A program made the translations under genes and the position numbers. A DNA stretch of 64,000 nucleotides from Linnemannia elongata (lineage: Eukaryota; Mortierellomycota; Mortierellomycetes; Mortierellales; Mortierellaceae), in contig JAXBDG010000015.1 in the NCBI GenBank assembly GCA_036320915.1, forward strand, positions 1,240,001 through 1,304,000. The letters are read 5' to 3'. Position 1 is the first letter of the stretch. The number at the start of each line of letters is the position of its first letter. The notes under the pieces are model-generated. The model did no database searches and was not told the origin of the DNA. It was given only the letters and a program-made list of their open reading frames with translations. Of the stretch, positions 48,533 to 62,800 are shown piece after piece.

Positions 48533-50945
48533 ATGAAAAAGTTTGGAAAAGGCTCGTCTAGCAAGGACAAGAAAAAGGCCCCCAAGGAGGCCCCTGTTCC
48601 TCAGACCTGGGAGGAGTACATGGAAGGTAATTCAACTTTAGCAATTCCTTGCTTCCCTCATTTGCGAAAAATATTCCAGAAACCGGACTTTCTTAACCTG
48701 AAAGAAGAGGCTACCAAGCCCTTCATAAGAACGACAGTTGGTGGCGGTCACCATGAATGTGTGTTCACAAGTGAATGGTGATCGCCCTTTCGAATGGGTG
48801 ATCCGAAAAAGTTTTGCATGGCTGGAGGAACAGAGAGAAACAAAGAGAGCACTAAGGCCCAGCTGCAGCCACTGCGTCACACGGATGTCATTACCAAGCT
48901 ATCTTTTGGCGGGAACACAATCTACGCATGCCAAACACTGCCACTATATCAGCAGCAGACGGATGCTACATTACCACTACCAGCTACTAACCATCGCTGT
49001 TTTCTTTCTTTACCCCACTTCTTATCATATTTGCAACAGAGGGCGTTCTTCTGGAGGAGAAAGGTAGGGCAAAATGCATCTTTGCACCCCCTCTTTCTGT
49101 TTTGATTATGCAACTACCTTGCTTCTGCCTCCTGCATTCCCTCACTAGCGGTCGTATTCTTTGGTCACACGACTCACTTAATCCTTTGTTTATGACGTCT
49201 TAGGCGAGCGCTATGCTACTGGTGACAAGGCCAGGAGATTCTACGAAAAGGCTGGAGACATGTACAACAAGGCTTGCCAACTCAACCCCGAAGACTCTGA
49301 TTGCCTCTACAACTTGTGAGTGAGGCCTTCTTTTCTGCACTGCTGAAATCACAACAGGATCGATGTATTCAATGGACACGATTGTACTAAGCAAAGAACA
49401 CCTTTTGCTCTTAATGACTTCTATAGCGGGCGTGTTCTGTACATCTTGGTCGACTTTACTCACGACCCTTGCCAAAAGTTGGCTTTGCTCAACGCTTCGA
49501 TTGAGCGCTTCAGGAACGCTTTGATCTATGATTCCGAGAACCCCGACACTCTTTTCAACCTCGGCCAGGCTTTGCAGACACACGCTGAAGTGATTCAGGA
49601 CCACGACGAGGACGACGAGGATGATGAGCACGACCACAGCCACGGAGATCATGACCACGATCACGGCAACCCCGAGGAGCGCGCAGCTGAGGAACTTCAG
49701 GAAGCCATTTCCTTGTTCGAGACTTGCTACACGATCCAGCAGCGCGACCTCTACACCGCCGTTCAGGAATCTCGTGAGGCTGACGCAGAGGATGAGAAGA
49801 AACCCAAGGAGTTGGTTGAGCAGGAGTTACAAGAGTTGTCGAGCTCGGCTGGCGTTTTGATCGATACCTTGATTTCCGCTTCCCAGGCATTGACCTCCTT
49901 GGCTTTCTTGGTCGACACCAGGGAGCTTTCGCAGGAGCACTATAGGGATGCTGCTGAAAAGCTGGACATTGCCCTTGGTGTTGCCAACGACAGGGCTCTT
50001 TGGCCCGCTCCTGAGGATGAGAGTGCCTCGAACGGCAAGGGCAAGGGTCGACAGGATGATGATGCCGAGCCCCTCGAATCCGACGAGATTTTGCCCGCCT
50101 CCAAGCCTGTTTCGACCTTCCGCGAGGCTGAATCCCAAAGCGACGTTGTGAGCCAGCAGGAAAAGATTTGCGAGATTCATCTCCAGTACTCGAACCTCTT
50201 GTCATCCCAGACCGATCGCAACTTCCAGGACACTGGCAAGATCTCGGAGGGACTCTACGAGCAGTCTCTGAAACACTTGAACGTCGTCTTGCGCCACCAT
50301 CCCCGCCAGGTCGAGGCTCTTTGCGACAAGGGTGATCTTTTGGGTTCCTGGGCTCAGGGCTTGGCTACATTTGAGCAGGGATCGATTTCATTGGATGGTA
50401 TTGAGCAGTGGGATTCCAAGTCTGTGCTGAACCTTGGCACGAGCGATGTGGTCGCTGCTGAGCCAGCTGCTGATGCCAAGGAGGGCAAAACCGATCGTGC
50501 TTCAAGAATCTGGCAGCTGTTTGCCTCGGCCACTCGCGCCTTCCTGTCTGCTTTGGAGGTAGAGCCCCAGAACACATCGATCCTTGAGAAGTTGGGCGAC
50601 ATTCACTGGTCTCGGTCGTTGTTGACTTCACCTGTTGCGCTGAAGAACCGGCCCATGTTGTTGAACAATGCCAGCGTGTACTATCGTTTCGCCTGGGAGT
50701 CCTGCAAGGATGGAGCAGCCGAGAACGTGGATGAGGAGCAACGGTTGGAGATTCTGTTGAGCTGGGCCCAGGTTCTGCGGGCGATTCCTGGCAAGGAGGA
50801 GGAGGTTCTTAGAGTGTTGAAGCAATGGCAGCGCCTTGGAGGATCGAAGGAGATGCTTGCTGAGATGCTTGAGGGCAACTCGGGTGATATTCTTCAGGAG
50901 GACTTTGTCGAGTTTGCACTGAAGAAGTTCACCAAGGGACTCTAG
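48533..50945 (+). CDS. tetratricopeptide-repeat protein with a His/Asp-rich insert
   Basis: Four exons: 48533-48626, a 24-nt micro-exon 49040-49063, 49204-49315, 49427-50945; 582 residues. The start is Lys-rich (MKKFGKGSSSKDKKK). TPR-type helices follow: GDKARRFYEKAGDMYNKACQ, ALLNASIERFRNALIY, DTLFNLGQALQTHAEV, and further repeats to the C-terminus including a last block around NTSILEKLGDIHWSR. A DDEDDEHDHSHGDHDHDHG insert (49606-49665) could bind divalent metal. The family looks like fungal TPR proteins of unknown role; I cannot assign a function. The micro-exon restores the conserved EEGVLLEEKGERY segment that skipping would lose. The intron before it is 413 bp, unusually long. Confidence 0.75.
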
Positions 50946-51281
50946 AACACATACGCCAGAAGAGATCGTCCATGTGCCACAGCCCATCATAATAAACAAC
51001 TTTTTGAACAAAAAAAAGCCTGGACGGGACATGGTCGAATTGTGACACAGAAAAGGGGAAGCCAGGGAAGAAGAACACGTCACATAGTAGTCTTTTGGGC
51101 TGAAGAGGGCCTACCACAAAGTTCATCATCTCCCTTTGAGTTTCTTTTGGTTGTCATCCCTCTCCTCTCTTTTCCTCTCACCTCAACTTCCACCTCGACG
51201 CGAATCAACACCTGACTCACGGACCCGACACCGAGGCGCAGACAACTCCCCTACCATAACCTCGATACCCCTCTTACAACA
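50946..51281. other. TPR-p24 intergenic region
   Basis: 336 bp with AATAAA (50992-50997) for the TPR gene and a CT/CA-rich leader for the p24 gene. No gene. Confidence 0.6.
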
Positions 51282-52456
51282 ATGACACGGAAGCAGTTTG
51301 CTGCCAAGTTGGCCTTCGCGGCTGTCGCCATGCTCGCCCTCTCCTGGGTTCACACCGCCCAGGCGATCAAGTTCACCATCGCCGGTCAGGAAGCAAGCGA
51401 CGCCCGACCCTTCTGCATCTCCCATCACGTTGAGGCCGACACCCAAGTGGTCGTCAAAGTCAAGGTCGGAAACGGCCCTCATCAGAAAGTCTCAGTTGAG
51501 GTATGTTTTTATGTCCTGATCTCTTTTTTTTTTTGTGTGTCTTGTGTCATGGTTTGCTTTTATTCATTTCTCATATGTTACCCAATCATTGCTCACGATA
51601 CTAAGAGGTCCTTTTCTTTACTGCTTTTTGTTGTATTGTTGTTGTTGTGGTGTGGTTGATAGGTTACGGATGATTCGGTTCATATGGGCCAGTTCTGGAA
51701 GAAGGATAACCTGTCGGAAGAGTTGCAGCGCGGTGCTTTCTTGAACAAGTTGGCAGGCAACGTCGTCGCCTGTTTCACTAACGTCTTGGCTTCAGGTAAG
51801 GACAATTGATCCAAATAACTCTCTCGATTCACCCAACCCACCCCCTTTTCATCGCCCCTTATATCATCCTTTTTTGTCCCACTTCTTTGCCAGTTTACTA
51901 CAATTGAAGACAGGGATGCCCAAATCACTCTTACCAAGCGTGTTTACTAACAGGATTGCCGCTCGTCCTCTCTCTTGTGTTCGTTAATGAATAGGTTACA
52001 AGCCAGATCCAAAGTACACGCGCGTGGTGGATGTAGATTTCGAGATTGGATCAGAGACTATCGACTATTTGAAGCTGGCGGAGAAGGAGAAGCTGAAGCC
52101 CATGGAGCTCGAGTTGAGGAAACTCGAGGATCTTGTCAAGGATGTCATTGAGGATATGGAGCACCTCCAACGTCGCGAGGAGAAGATGCGTAACACCAAT
52201 GGTAATGACATATGGATCACTCCTGGCACTTGTTGGATACTTGAATATATATGTTTTCGGGATATTGCCCTAGGTGTTGTTTTGTGTACTGACACAATAC
52301 GTTTGTTTTCATCGCTCCTTTATGTGTTTCTTAGAATCGACAAATGCTCGTGTGCAGTGGTTCTCGACAATGACCATGGTTGTCCTGATCGCATTAGGAG
52401 CATGGCAGATTGTCTACCTCAAGCAATTCTTCCGCAAGAAGAGACTTATCGACTAA
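51282..52456 (+). CDS. p24-family (emp24/gp25L) cargo-receptor protein
   Basis: Exons 51282-51500, 51663-51795, 51995-52201, 52335-52456; 226 residues. Type I membrane protein of COPII/COPI vesicles. A signal peptide (residues 1-29, ending THAQA-like HTAQA) precedes the GOLD domain with its two cysteines (PFCI; VVACF). Next come a coiled-coil (EKLKPMELELRKLEDLVKD), the conserved ESTNARV segment before the membrane helix (WFSTMTMVVLIALGAWQIVYL), and a short tail (KQFFRKKRLID) with the diphenylalanine COPII signal and basic residues for COPI. Erv25/delta-class versus another subclass was not decided. Confidence 0.93.
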
Positions 52457-52991
52457 ATCATCGGTTCTGGATCTTCATGAGGAACGATAGCCAGTTGGAC
52501 AAAGTACAGCGGGAGGGATGATTTTGGCAGTGACAATGTGAATGTATGGATAAAACAAGCAATCATGGCCTATGTAGCAGTAAACTTTTTAATTGAAGCC
52601 ATCATCCTGGTCATTGAAATGCTCCGTCGCCCTGTCGTGTTCCCCGTATCTCATTTCATTTGATTTTTTCTCTGAAAGAAGTACTTTATTGTAATTAAGT
52701 GGTCGTAGATGTACCTAAAAAACGCGTCACTCTCGTGTCAAGCTCGACCGAACAAAACGTAAGTATGTGTTAGTTAACCAACTTCTCATCTAGTGTGTCC
52801 TTGGTGCCAATATCCAAAAGGGCAAAGGTTAGCAAGATGTTGCACGGTCAAAATTCACAACACACATGATTGAGGACTAACGAAGCCGCACAACCACCAA
52901 TGGCAAGGCAACCACCACAGCCGGTTCGCCACTTCTTCAAGTTAAACTATTCGATCAAAGTAGTATGAAGATATTGTTAGTTCTTTAAGTA
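52457..52991. other. p24 3' flank
   Basis: 535 bp. AT-rich, with no recognisable gene; contains one ACGCGT at about 52722. Confidence 0.5.
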
Positions 52992-53804
52992 ATGAGAGTG
53001 AGTCTGACTTTGAGGCGGACGAAAAGAGTGACAAGGCAGGATCCATTGTTAATCTATTGCTGGAGGACCGCACCACACCACCGCCTCGCCCGCAATCATG
53101 AACTTAGTATTATCACACCAGTAAGTTCCACATTATTCTACGCGATCGAGAATATCGAACTCTGGACTGCCTTGAGCATGGGTACTAGTACTACGCCGTT
53201 GATGCCATTACACTGCCCTGTCTTAATGGACAAGGTAACTACGAATATAAAAAAGATCTCTAGGGCAATCCTGCAGATATTGCGTGCCAATGCCTCGGTC
53301 TATATTCTGGATAGCAAAATGGATCTTCAGCTCAAACGACTCTTGTTGAGATTGGTCGAGACCTCGCATCTTTGGGTGGGATCTGTGGATGGGGAGTTTT
53401 GTTACGGTTATTTGCTGCCAGAAGGCAGCTACATTTTTTTTTTAACGAACTCATGTCTGTTTAACCTCGACAGACCATGTATAAATAAAGCTGCCGAAGA
53501 AACACCTTTCTCGTTATCCATTTTCACTCTTACTTTCACAATCGTAAGGTCGACAGAACTTGATCCGCTTCTAACGCTCCATTTGCCTTTTTTTTGTGCT
53601 TCTCTTTTTTCTATACCTTTCCAGTTTGTACAGTACTGTACATTAGACCAGCTGTTTCCTTGCCCTTTCCAATTCGCTTATGCATTAATTTGCTTCTTCC
53701 TTTCCTCACTTCAAATAATAAAGTTCCAGCGTTCTAACTGTATAGGGTCATCTGTCCTTATTGCAAAGTCTAAAAAACACACACACACACTCTTACAAGA
53801 ATAA
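52992..53804 (+). other. unassigned 270-codon open frame, possibly a decayed element
   Basis: A long open frame (MRVSLTLRRTKRV...) that is not low-complexity in its first 170 codons. In another frame over 52989-53100 the same DNA reads NESESDFEADEKSDKAG, more protein-like, until a stop. Two overlapping protein-like frames suggest a degenerate coding relic rather than an active gene. No family recognised. Confidence 0.25.
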
Positions 53805-56800
53805 GCCTCCCATGAAGAGCTACAAGAACCTGCTCTAAGTCGGCGCCTGCAACATCTTTCGCATCTTTTTTTCCTTTCCATTTTATTCCATGTATGGCAT
53901 CTGATAGATCTCCGAGCTTTTTTTTTATTTTTTTTATTTTTTTTTTGGGGGGGTCTTCTTAGCGTACATTAGCGCGCTAGTAAGGAAAATAAAAGGGAGA
54001 GGAGCTAAGTGCTCTGCGCCTACTTTTTTAATATAGCATCGCGCCTATACTTTTTAGTACGCATCCGATATCGCAGAGTACCAAAAGTACCAAACCACAC
54101 AACTGCAACGACTTGGGCTGGAAGAGGGGAGAGAAGTGTTGTAGGGGCTGGACCCTTTTTTTTTTTTTTTTTTTTTTTTTTTATTTTGAAAAGCCCTATA
54201 AAAAAAGATGCCTGGGGAAGGCGAATATGGATCACCAAATGTGATCGTCCTAAGAAATGTATCTCCAAACTCTGCTCTGATCTTCACGTAGTTGGACTTC
54301 GGACAGAACCAGTACTGGTATGGATATAATGGAACAAAAAAAAAAAAAAAAAAAAAAAGCCAAAGGGAGGGGGGGGGTGGTAGATTGTCAACCGTTGTTT
54401 TATTTGTGCGGGAAATGACATCACTTTTTTTTTCGGCACCCCTCATCTTTTCTCTTTCTTAATGTTGCCGTCATTCCACCCGACGGACGCCGTCGCCCCT
54501 TACCTCCTGTCTAGGTTCACCCATCCCCCTTTGACGGAGGAAAAAAAAAGAGAGAGAAGAGTAAAATTTTCAAGCCCACTTATTTCTCCGCACATCTTCG
54601 ATCATTCATCCAATTGTCACCCACTCTTTTTTTTTTTTTTTTTTTTTACCTTCCGACCTGGCTAGCGCCCGAGGATCTTTCTCTTGTGATAGGAATGATA
54701 TGAACGAAAATGTGACAAGAGGCATAAACAATGTTGTAATGTTTGGTCGTTTTGAGTTCATTCCATGAAGTTTGTGAGAGAGAGAAGTATGAAGCAAGAG
54801 CCAGAGGAAGAAAAAAAAATAGAACAGGAGTAAAATAAAAAAACCCGTCAAACTTATCAGCAACCTCAGCGTTACATTCCTCATTCCTCATTGCTCCCCC
54901 CCCCTCCTTCCTCTTTGTTGACGTGCTTTACTTTTTTTTTTCTTCTCCCCCCTTGCCTTTCCAGCCGCCTTTCTCATGCTCTTTGCTTAGATCACATTAG
55001 CTCTAATGCACTCCCCCCCCTCCCCCTGGTCCTTCGAGGAAATAAAGTCCAGGCTAGATTGTTCTTTTTGTCTCGCCCTGAAAGAAGGAAAAAAAAAATA
55101 TATCACAGAAACCGCACTAGCCCAATTGCGGTGGCGAAATGGGTGGAGCGTATCAGTCAAATTCTGAGCGTCGAAAAAAAAATAAAAATGAATCGACGAT
55201 TTGCGTGGAACTAATTGCTCCGCAACAAAAACAAAAAAAAATAAAATCAAAAGCGGATGTCTTTTTACAATCCCAGTCGATATTTTCTACGCGTAATGGG
55301 AGGCAATGAGATAAAGGCTATCTAGGCAAGTCTTTTTAGATCCATTCTTAACATACAAAAAAAAATTGATCAGTAGAAAATGACCAAGGGGAGCAGACAT
55401 GTCTCGGTTCCTGAATTGTCTTACCTAGACGCGTCCACCAATCAATTAAAAAGAGACGAGATAGGAAATTCAAATGTTGATGTGGGGGGGGGGGGGGGGG
55501 GGGTCATTGTATCGTTAAGAGAACACAACAAAACTGCTGTGCTGAGGGAAGGGAGGGGTCTAGAGCTAACAAACGAGTACAATTCAGGACTTGGGGCAGG
55601 TGTGAACGAAATGAGTGAAGATGAAGAGGGAGGATGAGTGGATAGTGGAGGGGGAAGAAAAAAATAGTTACTGCTCATGAATCAATAAGAACAAAATATG
55701 TCCGCTATTGAATGCTCTCCTATCTTCTTCACTTTAGCTCTCCTGCTGCTTAATTTCTACGATCCCACAGCACAAATAATATGAAAGAGCAGTGCTCTGG
55801 AAGATAGGAAAAAGAAGATCCTCGTCAATTGGATTGCTTTTTGTCCCGAGGTCCTTCAAGAGAAAATATAGAGTGATAGAACACCAAAGACAAGATGTAG
55901 ATCCTGTAAGAGGAAAGAAAAAAGGCGCCTGAGTAGTAACAGAACATTAGGAGGACTGAGGCCAGAACGGACAGGAAATTGGCACTAGCGAAGTAGGCGA
56001 GGGACAGAGTAACGTAGACAGAAAGGAATTATTTCATCTCAAAAATGCACACACAGCAATTGAGTTGAAGGGCTGGTAAGTTGGATGGTTTTTTTTTCCA
56101 ACGGTCGGTCAGGGTATTTTCAATGTTTGTGTGGCGATGAACGTACCCGCAACTGGGAAGAACGGAAGTGGGAGAAGAGCTCACAAGGAAACAGCAAAAG
56201 ATATCAATGACCAGCATGATGCGACCCCTATGCGGACAAAAAACAAACTCGACTCAAAAAAACACAACCGTTGGATATGCAGGGATGGAGGATAGGACAG
56301 AACAACCCCCACCAGATTCGCTGCAAAAGCGAGACAAAAACAGCGCGGGTAATGCTGCGTTGTTTTGTTTGCGCGCGTGAGTGTGTGTCCGATTTGTTCC
56401 AATAGTACATCTCGAAAAAAAGATGAACTATTATGATTCATAGACCTACACCCGCCGATGCTCAGTCCATCAAGATAGAGCTGTTGACTGATGGATGAAA
56501 CACCCGTTGCTGCTCATGTGGCATAGTCATTGCACGTTAATGATGGAGGAGTTATCCTTGTGTTCCCCAAATTCCTGCAGTGTGTCCAGATGGACAGTGG
56601 AACGGGGTACCTAAACAAAGAGGCTTGAGCGGTGGGATGGGACAGGGGAGAAGGGAGTAGTCTTGTGAGCAAGGAAAAGAAAAGGAGGTGAGGGGCATGC
56701 ATCTACCTTTTTACTTCTCGGTGAAGGGAATGTTCGAGGCCACTTTACGCAAAAAATAAAGGCGAGGGCATGCATGGTGCATAATGCGTCCAACCACATA

Positions 56801-59800
56801 CGCTAAAAGAAAGGAGTTATGAAAATTACGCGAAGTAAGAGCAAGAAAAGAAAAGAAGAAATGAAAATGAAAATGAAAACAAGACCAGCGAGGGAGAGAG
56901 GGGACATGAAAGACCAAAAAAAAAAAACAAGGAGCGACGCGTAGTGGGGAGTGGAAAAAAAAAAAAAAAAAAAGGCTTGCAAGCGATCAGGCATGGTTTG
57001 TTCCCTCCCTTTTAGCACGAAAAGAAGAAAGGGACAAGAACCCTCAGAAAGACAAGATGCAGTAAATACTCCCTTTCATCTCAATTGCATGGTCCAACGA
57101 ACCAATGCTAGCAACCATATCAAAACTCAGTTCGCACCAATGGCTCACCTTCCTCACTCTTTTTTTATGCTTCCGCTCCCCTAGCTTGCCTTGCCTCTAT
57201 GCCCTTCTACATGCACATCCTTTCCTCGCCTGCATGGCGCTCTCTAATTGCCCTCCTCTTCGTCTCCGTCTCCTTCCTTCCGCCTTCCTTCCTTTCTCTT
57301 TACAGGCGCTCCATGCATGGAGGACTAGGCAACTCTAAGTAGGGCTTTTCTCGTCTTTTCAGACCAGATCGTCGGGAAAATAACACATGGCATGACATTA
57401 GCCTCCCGTTATGCTCTCTAGCAGCAGCAGCATGCATCACATTTTCAAGCATGCTTGCTCCTTTACTCTCCTTCCCTCTCCCTCGCTTTCTTCCTTGACT
57501 CAACTGAATTGTTGGCGCTGGATGGAGGCACAATTGGTGAAATGCATGTCCATCTAAATTGTACCTCACTTTTACTTTACTTTGTGATAAACACGTTGAG
57601 GCGCTTCAACACACACAGACATACATATACACACGCACACGCACTATCTCCATCTCCAAATGCTCCACCTATCTATCGTGATTCAACATTGAGCACCATC
57701 TTTTTTACAAAAGAAATGAAAAGCGCTAATGAAATAAAAAAAAGGGGGGGAGGAGCAGGGATCGGGGCATCTGCTCCGCCAATGGTACACAAAGAAAAAG
57801 AACAAATATCATCAAATAGACAGGGGGGACACGGGGGACATGGGGGCATGTTCAGCGCAGGGCTAGGGGGGGAGGCTTGTGGATAACCCTCCATTGCATT
57901 GTGCTCTCTATCTCTTTCTTCATTGATTCATGGCCAGAAAAAAAAACAAGAATGAGCCACACAAAAACAACAAAAAAAACCCCGATGAGGTGTACCTGAC
58001 CCATGGTACTCAATTGAGCATTGCGAATGAGCTCTCTTTCACTCTATGGTTTTTTTTTTTTATGTTTAATTATCTTTTCAGTCTTGCGACCAATGGGGGC
58101 CAATGGTTAGACAGTTCTTTTTTTTGTTAGCGCAGGACCGAAAGGGCAGTAACAATAACAAGGCGATCTCTATATATCGTTATACTTGGAGTGAATGAAA
58201 GAAAGAGCGAGGCGGAAGAAAGAGAGGAAGAGATGAGATGATGTTACAAAACGGCTGGTGCACAATTTGTTGTTGTTTTTGCTCAACGCCTCTCCCTCAC
58301 TCAAGGAGGATTTGTCATTCATGAAACAATAATTGTTGGAGGAAGAGGAAGAAGGACGACGAGAGCGAGGAATAAAAAAAAGAGCTCAAATTCAACGTTG
58401 GAAGTGATTGAGCAAGACAAGCCCGCGACACAACACAAAGGGTATTGCTTCAATGGTTAATATGGTTTTTTTATGTGGTGGGATAGAACGGCGATTAGAG
58501 AAAAACAAATGAGCAGAAAGATAGGACCAGCGTATCTTCCAATTGTGCTTTGAGGAAAGAAAAAAAAAAAGTAAAGTAATAGAAGGACAATGAGCGATGC
58601 GCATTGCAACAAAAGGCAACACGAATAGCGAAACTAAAATTTGCATCGCGGAGGGATGGAAGATGATCAAGTAAATCGGTAGGACTGTCAGCCCTTTTCT
58701 TGAGGGCACGCGCGCGTGTTTTTACATCTCTTCGGTTTTGTCTTTTGGTTCTAGTTTTCCTTCCTACTGAGCTCAGACTACTAGGATCACGAACCGCTTT
58801 GTTTTCTCCTTGTCTTCGTCTCCACCTTCTGGACTGTTTAACAGAACTGAAAAATGGCACTTGAGAAAAACGCAAGAGAACCAAACAGAGTTTTGTGCCT
58901 GAAAATAAAGGTTGGGCAAGGAAGAGAAGAGCAGAAACAAACAAAGGAGTCGAAGTGGGGTAAAGAAAGGAAAGAAAACCTCAAAAACGAGGTGATCGGT
59001 AGGAAGGTTGTTGTGTAGAGAACGACTGAATGAGGGGTAAATATGAACAGAAAAACAAAAAAAACAAAGGAGATCAAGGATTTCGTTCGTTTTGTGTATA
59101 CAGTAACGTTATGACCGCTCACCGTTGTTCTTCCCGTTTTTTTTGTTGATTCTCTATTACGTTGTTCGCTTCGTTCTTTTGGCTGGTCTTCCCCTTTTCC
59201 CCCAACTTTTCCCTCCTGGGAGTGTTCATTTCTTTGTCGTGTGCAAAGATGTGTGTGTGACCATAGACCTTCAATGAGTCAGTTGATCCCCCTTTTTCGT
59301 TTCCTCAAAGACAAAACCAAGAAGCAGGCTCCTAGGCGTTGTCTCGGTTGCAGGCAAACGCCAGTACTAATCGGCTTGGCTTGTCTTCTTGTCTCTTGTT
59401 CACTGTCTGACCGGAGATTAGGTAACAGTGCCCTTCATCATCCTTCTTTTCATACCTTGACCCAACAGCTGAAAGCTCCAGCACCACTCTGCCGTTTCTC
59501 CTCCTTTCTCCTTCTCTCGTCCTGTCCTCCCTTCTGGCTGCAAAAAGGATGTGGTTTCTTGTTCCTTCTCAGCATCTCAACATCCCACTATCTAGTTCAT
59601 CTATTCTCTCTCTAATACCATTCTAATCCTCAACAGCCAAATTAAACATTTGTGTAATATGAGTGTGAGTATTTTTTTTTTTTTTTCATTTTCCAATTCC
59701 GATATGAGACATTGGGCGAACATGAGACGAACCACTTCTGTCCATGCTCTCTCTCCTCTTCCCTCTTCCTTCCCTCCTCTCTCTGTTTAGCTCCCCTCCC

Positions 59801-62800
59801 TTCTCTCCCTGCTGGATGGAAATAATTTCGATCGCTGGGACGCGACGGCGACGCGGCTGTTTCAGGTACTCTCTCACTCTTTCTCTCTCTCTGCCTTCCT
59901 CTCTGTTTTTGACTCTTGTTATTGTTTTCGGATCCGAAAAAGGGATCAATAGCGAGGGGTGGGTTCTCTCTCTCTCACTCTCCTTGTTATGAACGTAGAG
60001 GTCAGAAATGAAAGAGAAATATGAATCCGGTGTTTATGTATGTGGGTTTTTGGTGTCAGAAACACTCATGTGGCTCATCCCATGAACGGGTAGAGGGTAG
60101 CGAGGAGGACGTATGGGGAAGTAAAGAGGGGAGAACTAGATACATGAACAACAAATGGGCGGGAAAAGGGGGGTCGTGCTTACTTCGTCCTTCCCTCCAC
60201 CTTCCCCTCCTTGAGTATCCGTAGTCCATAAAAATCGAATGGGCAGTCTCTGTCCTTCTGTCAGTCTCTCTTTTGCGAACAGCTGAAAGACAAGCAAGAA
60301 TCATCCGTTACTGCGTTGGTGTTGCTGTTGCTGTTGAAGGAAAAATAAAAACAACGAAACGGAAAGGACTCCCTTACGGCCAGCCCATCCATGCACGGGA
60401 AAAAAGGGCGTCCCCAGCAGCCAATCCTCACAGGGACTTTATTTTCATCCAAGAAGCGGGAACAAGAAAAAAAAAACCAAGAAAACAAAGACGTGTTGTT
60501 TGCTTGTGCAAGTTTTGCATTGCTCTTTTCATGTTTTGATTTCTTTGTAGACATAGCATGGGATGGTACAAACACAGAATAATATTTCCCTTTCCTCTTC
60601 TCTTCTTTCCTTCGGGTAGGGCCGCCGCCTCGGCACTTTTTTTTTGCCTTATGACTGTGCCTGTGTCAGTGTCTTCGATCCTCTCCATCTCTGACACTCT
60701 CACTCTGTGTGTATGAAGTTGTGCCTCTTCTCACCCTCCTACTTTTCACTGCCCCTTCCTCCTACTCCCTTCATCCCTTCCTTCTTCCATTCTCGCTCCC
60801 TCTCTCATTGTCTCTTAGCCCCTCTCCTTCGCCCATCATCGAGGTGTATTTCTAGGATGAGAAAAAAAAACAAATGATATTTAGCAAGCAAGTCAGGAAT
60901 GAGGATAGAAGTTAGACATACACCATTTTTGTCGTCTTTTACGCCCTCTCCTTGGGCAGATGTGATATAATTTTGTGTATCCTTTGTCACCACCATGTTT
61001 CGTGTTCAATTGAGATTTTTTTTTTTGTGTTTGATGCTCATTTAAACAAATATATTACATTGCGGGAGGCGACGAGAAGGCCAGGAAGGAAGGAGCGGCA
61101 AGAGGGAGGAACGAAGGGAGGATGTTTGAGATTCAATAAACAAAAAGGCAACGGGTGGCAGTTGAATATGAAAAACAAAATGGCTGTCGTGTACGTGTCT
61201 ACGTTGCATGTGTATGTGTTTTTTTTTTGTGCCATTTTTTTTTTTTTCTTGTCGACTTGTTTTTGTTTATGGATGGCAGTGGCAGCGTGGCAAATGACAA
61301 CAACGCGTGGTTTTCCTGGATATATGTATATATCGCCGTGTGTCAGTGTCAGTGTCAGCGTGTGCGCGAGAAAAGTATTACAAGTCTCATACAATACATG
61401 AATCCATGACGTTTTTTGTTATTTTACCATTTGCCTTTTTTTCATTTTCGTAATGGGGGAGTTCATGACGACGACAAGGACGCGCGTGTACAAGTTCGTT
61501 TTTTTGGTTATTTTTATTCTTATTTTTACGCGTGCGCGTGAAAACCGAGTTATTTCTTTTTTTCCTTCTTTATCGCTTTAAAGTGGCGTGGGCAGATGGG
61601 CACAATGAACCAAGAACGAGAGAGCAAGGAAACGAGAGATAGCAGAATTAAGCGATGGTGAATGGGACGTCAAGTATGATAAAAAACAAGGACGGACGGA
61701 CGTGAATGTGTGATGGCGCGAGGGACAAAAGGCAGACAGGCAAGCATGCAAACAGGTAAGGCAGGCACTTGATTGTCGAGAGAAGGAGAGCGGGTAAGGT
61801 GCCTGATAGAGATAGTAAGAAAAAAAAAGTGATCAATGCTCACAAGGCATGGTCCCATTTTCCCACCCGATTGTGCTACGTTATCCACACAACGGCACAT
61901 GAGAGTGTCAGTTGGCCGTTTGTTGTCAACAACAGCAACAACAGCAACAACAACAACAACAGCAGGCTGATTAATAAACGAAAGTAATCAAAAATGATAA
62001 TCGATGAGTGCTAATGCCACACGTTCCTTTGAACCGAGTTCGTGTTTTAGTGTTTTAGCGTGTTGATGGGTATGTGTTGGTTTCATTTACTTTGCCACGC
62101 TTTCTTTTTTTTTTTTTTGCGTTGCGTTTTTGAAAGGTGAATGGTATGAGGGAGTCGTATTGAAGAAGAAGAAGAGAACACAAGAAAAGTAACGATCGTG
62201 AGAGAAAATCATGCGAATGTAGATAAGGGAGTACTTTCTTGTTTTGTTTTCATTCCGGGAAGGAAAAAAAAAAAAAAAAAAGTGGACAATAGGGGTAGGT
62301 GTGTTACCAAACGCATTGTTGAAAACACCTTTTTTTTTTCTTCTCCCTGTCCGTTGCGATAGATTGCATAATGGACAAGTTGGACGTGTCGATCTAAGCG
62401 AATATAATGATGGCGTGTGCGAGGCAGTTGGGTGTTTCTGACAAGTCAATGCGATGTAGGAGGTGGTCTGTTGACCATCAAGACGAATAGAGTTATCGGT
62501 CATACCAGGGTTGATCATGGATGAGTGATGAGTTATGAATGATGAAACGAATGATTGATGGATATGGGGATTAACGGATGAATCGTCATGAAAGATGGGC
62601 CACTTGACAAGGATGATGGAGTGAAAGGAACAAGCAAGCACATGGATTGAGAAGAGGAAAGGATGATAGGGGTGATGATGACGACTGAATGAGGAGACTG
62701 AATAATGAACAGAAAATGAAAAGCGAGCTAAGGGACATGCAACGGACAGAGAGGACAAAGAGAGAGAGAGAGAGTAATGCAAGCAAAGATAATGATGTAG

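Noticed and set aside
49555..50205. 216-codon minus-strand frame opposite the TPR gene
   Set aside because: The sense frame has TPR motifs and consistent exon phases; the antisense frame is Arg/Pro/Ser-biased.
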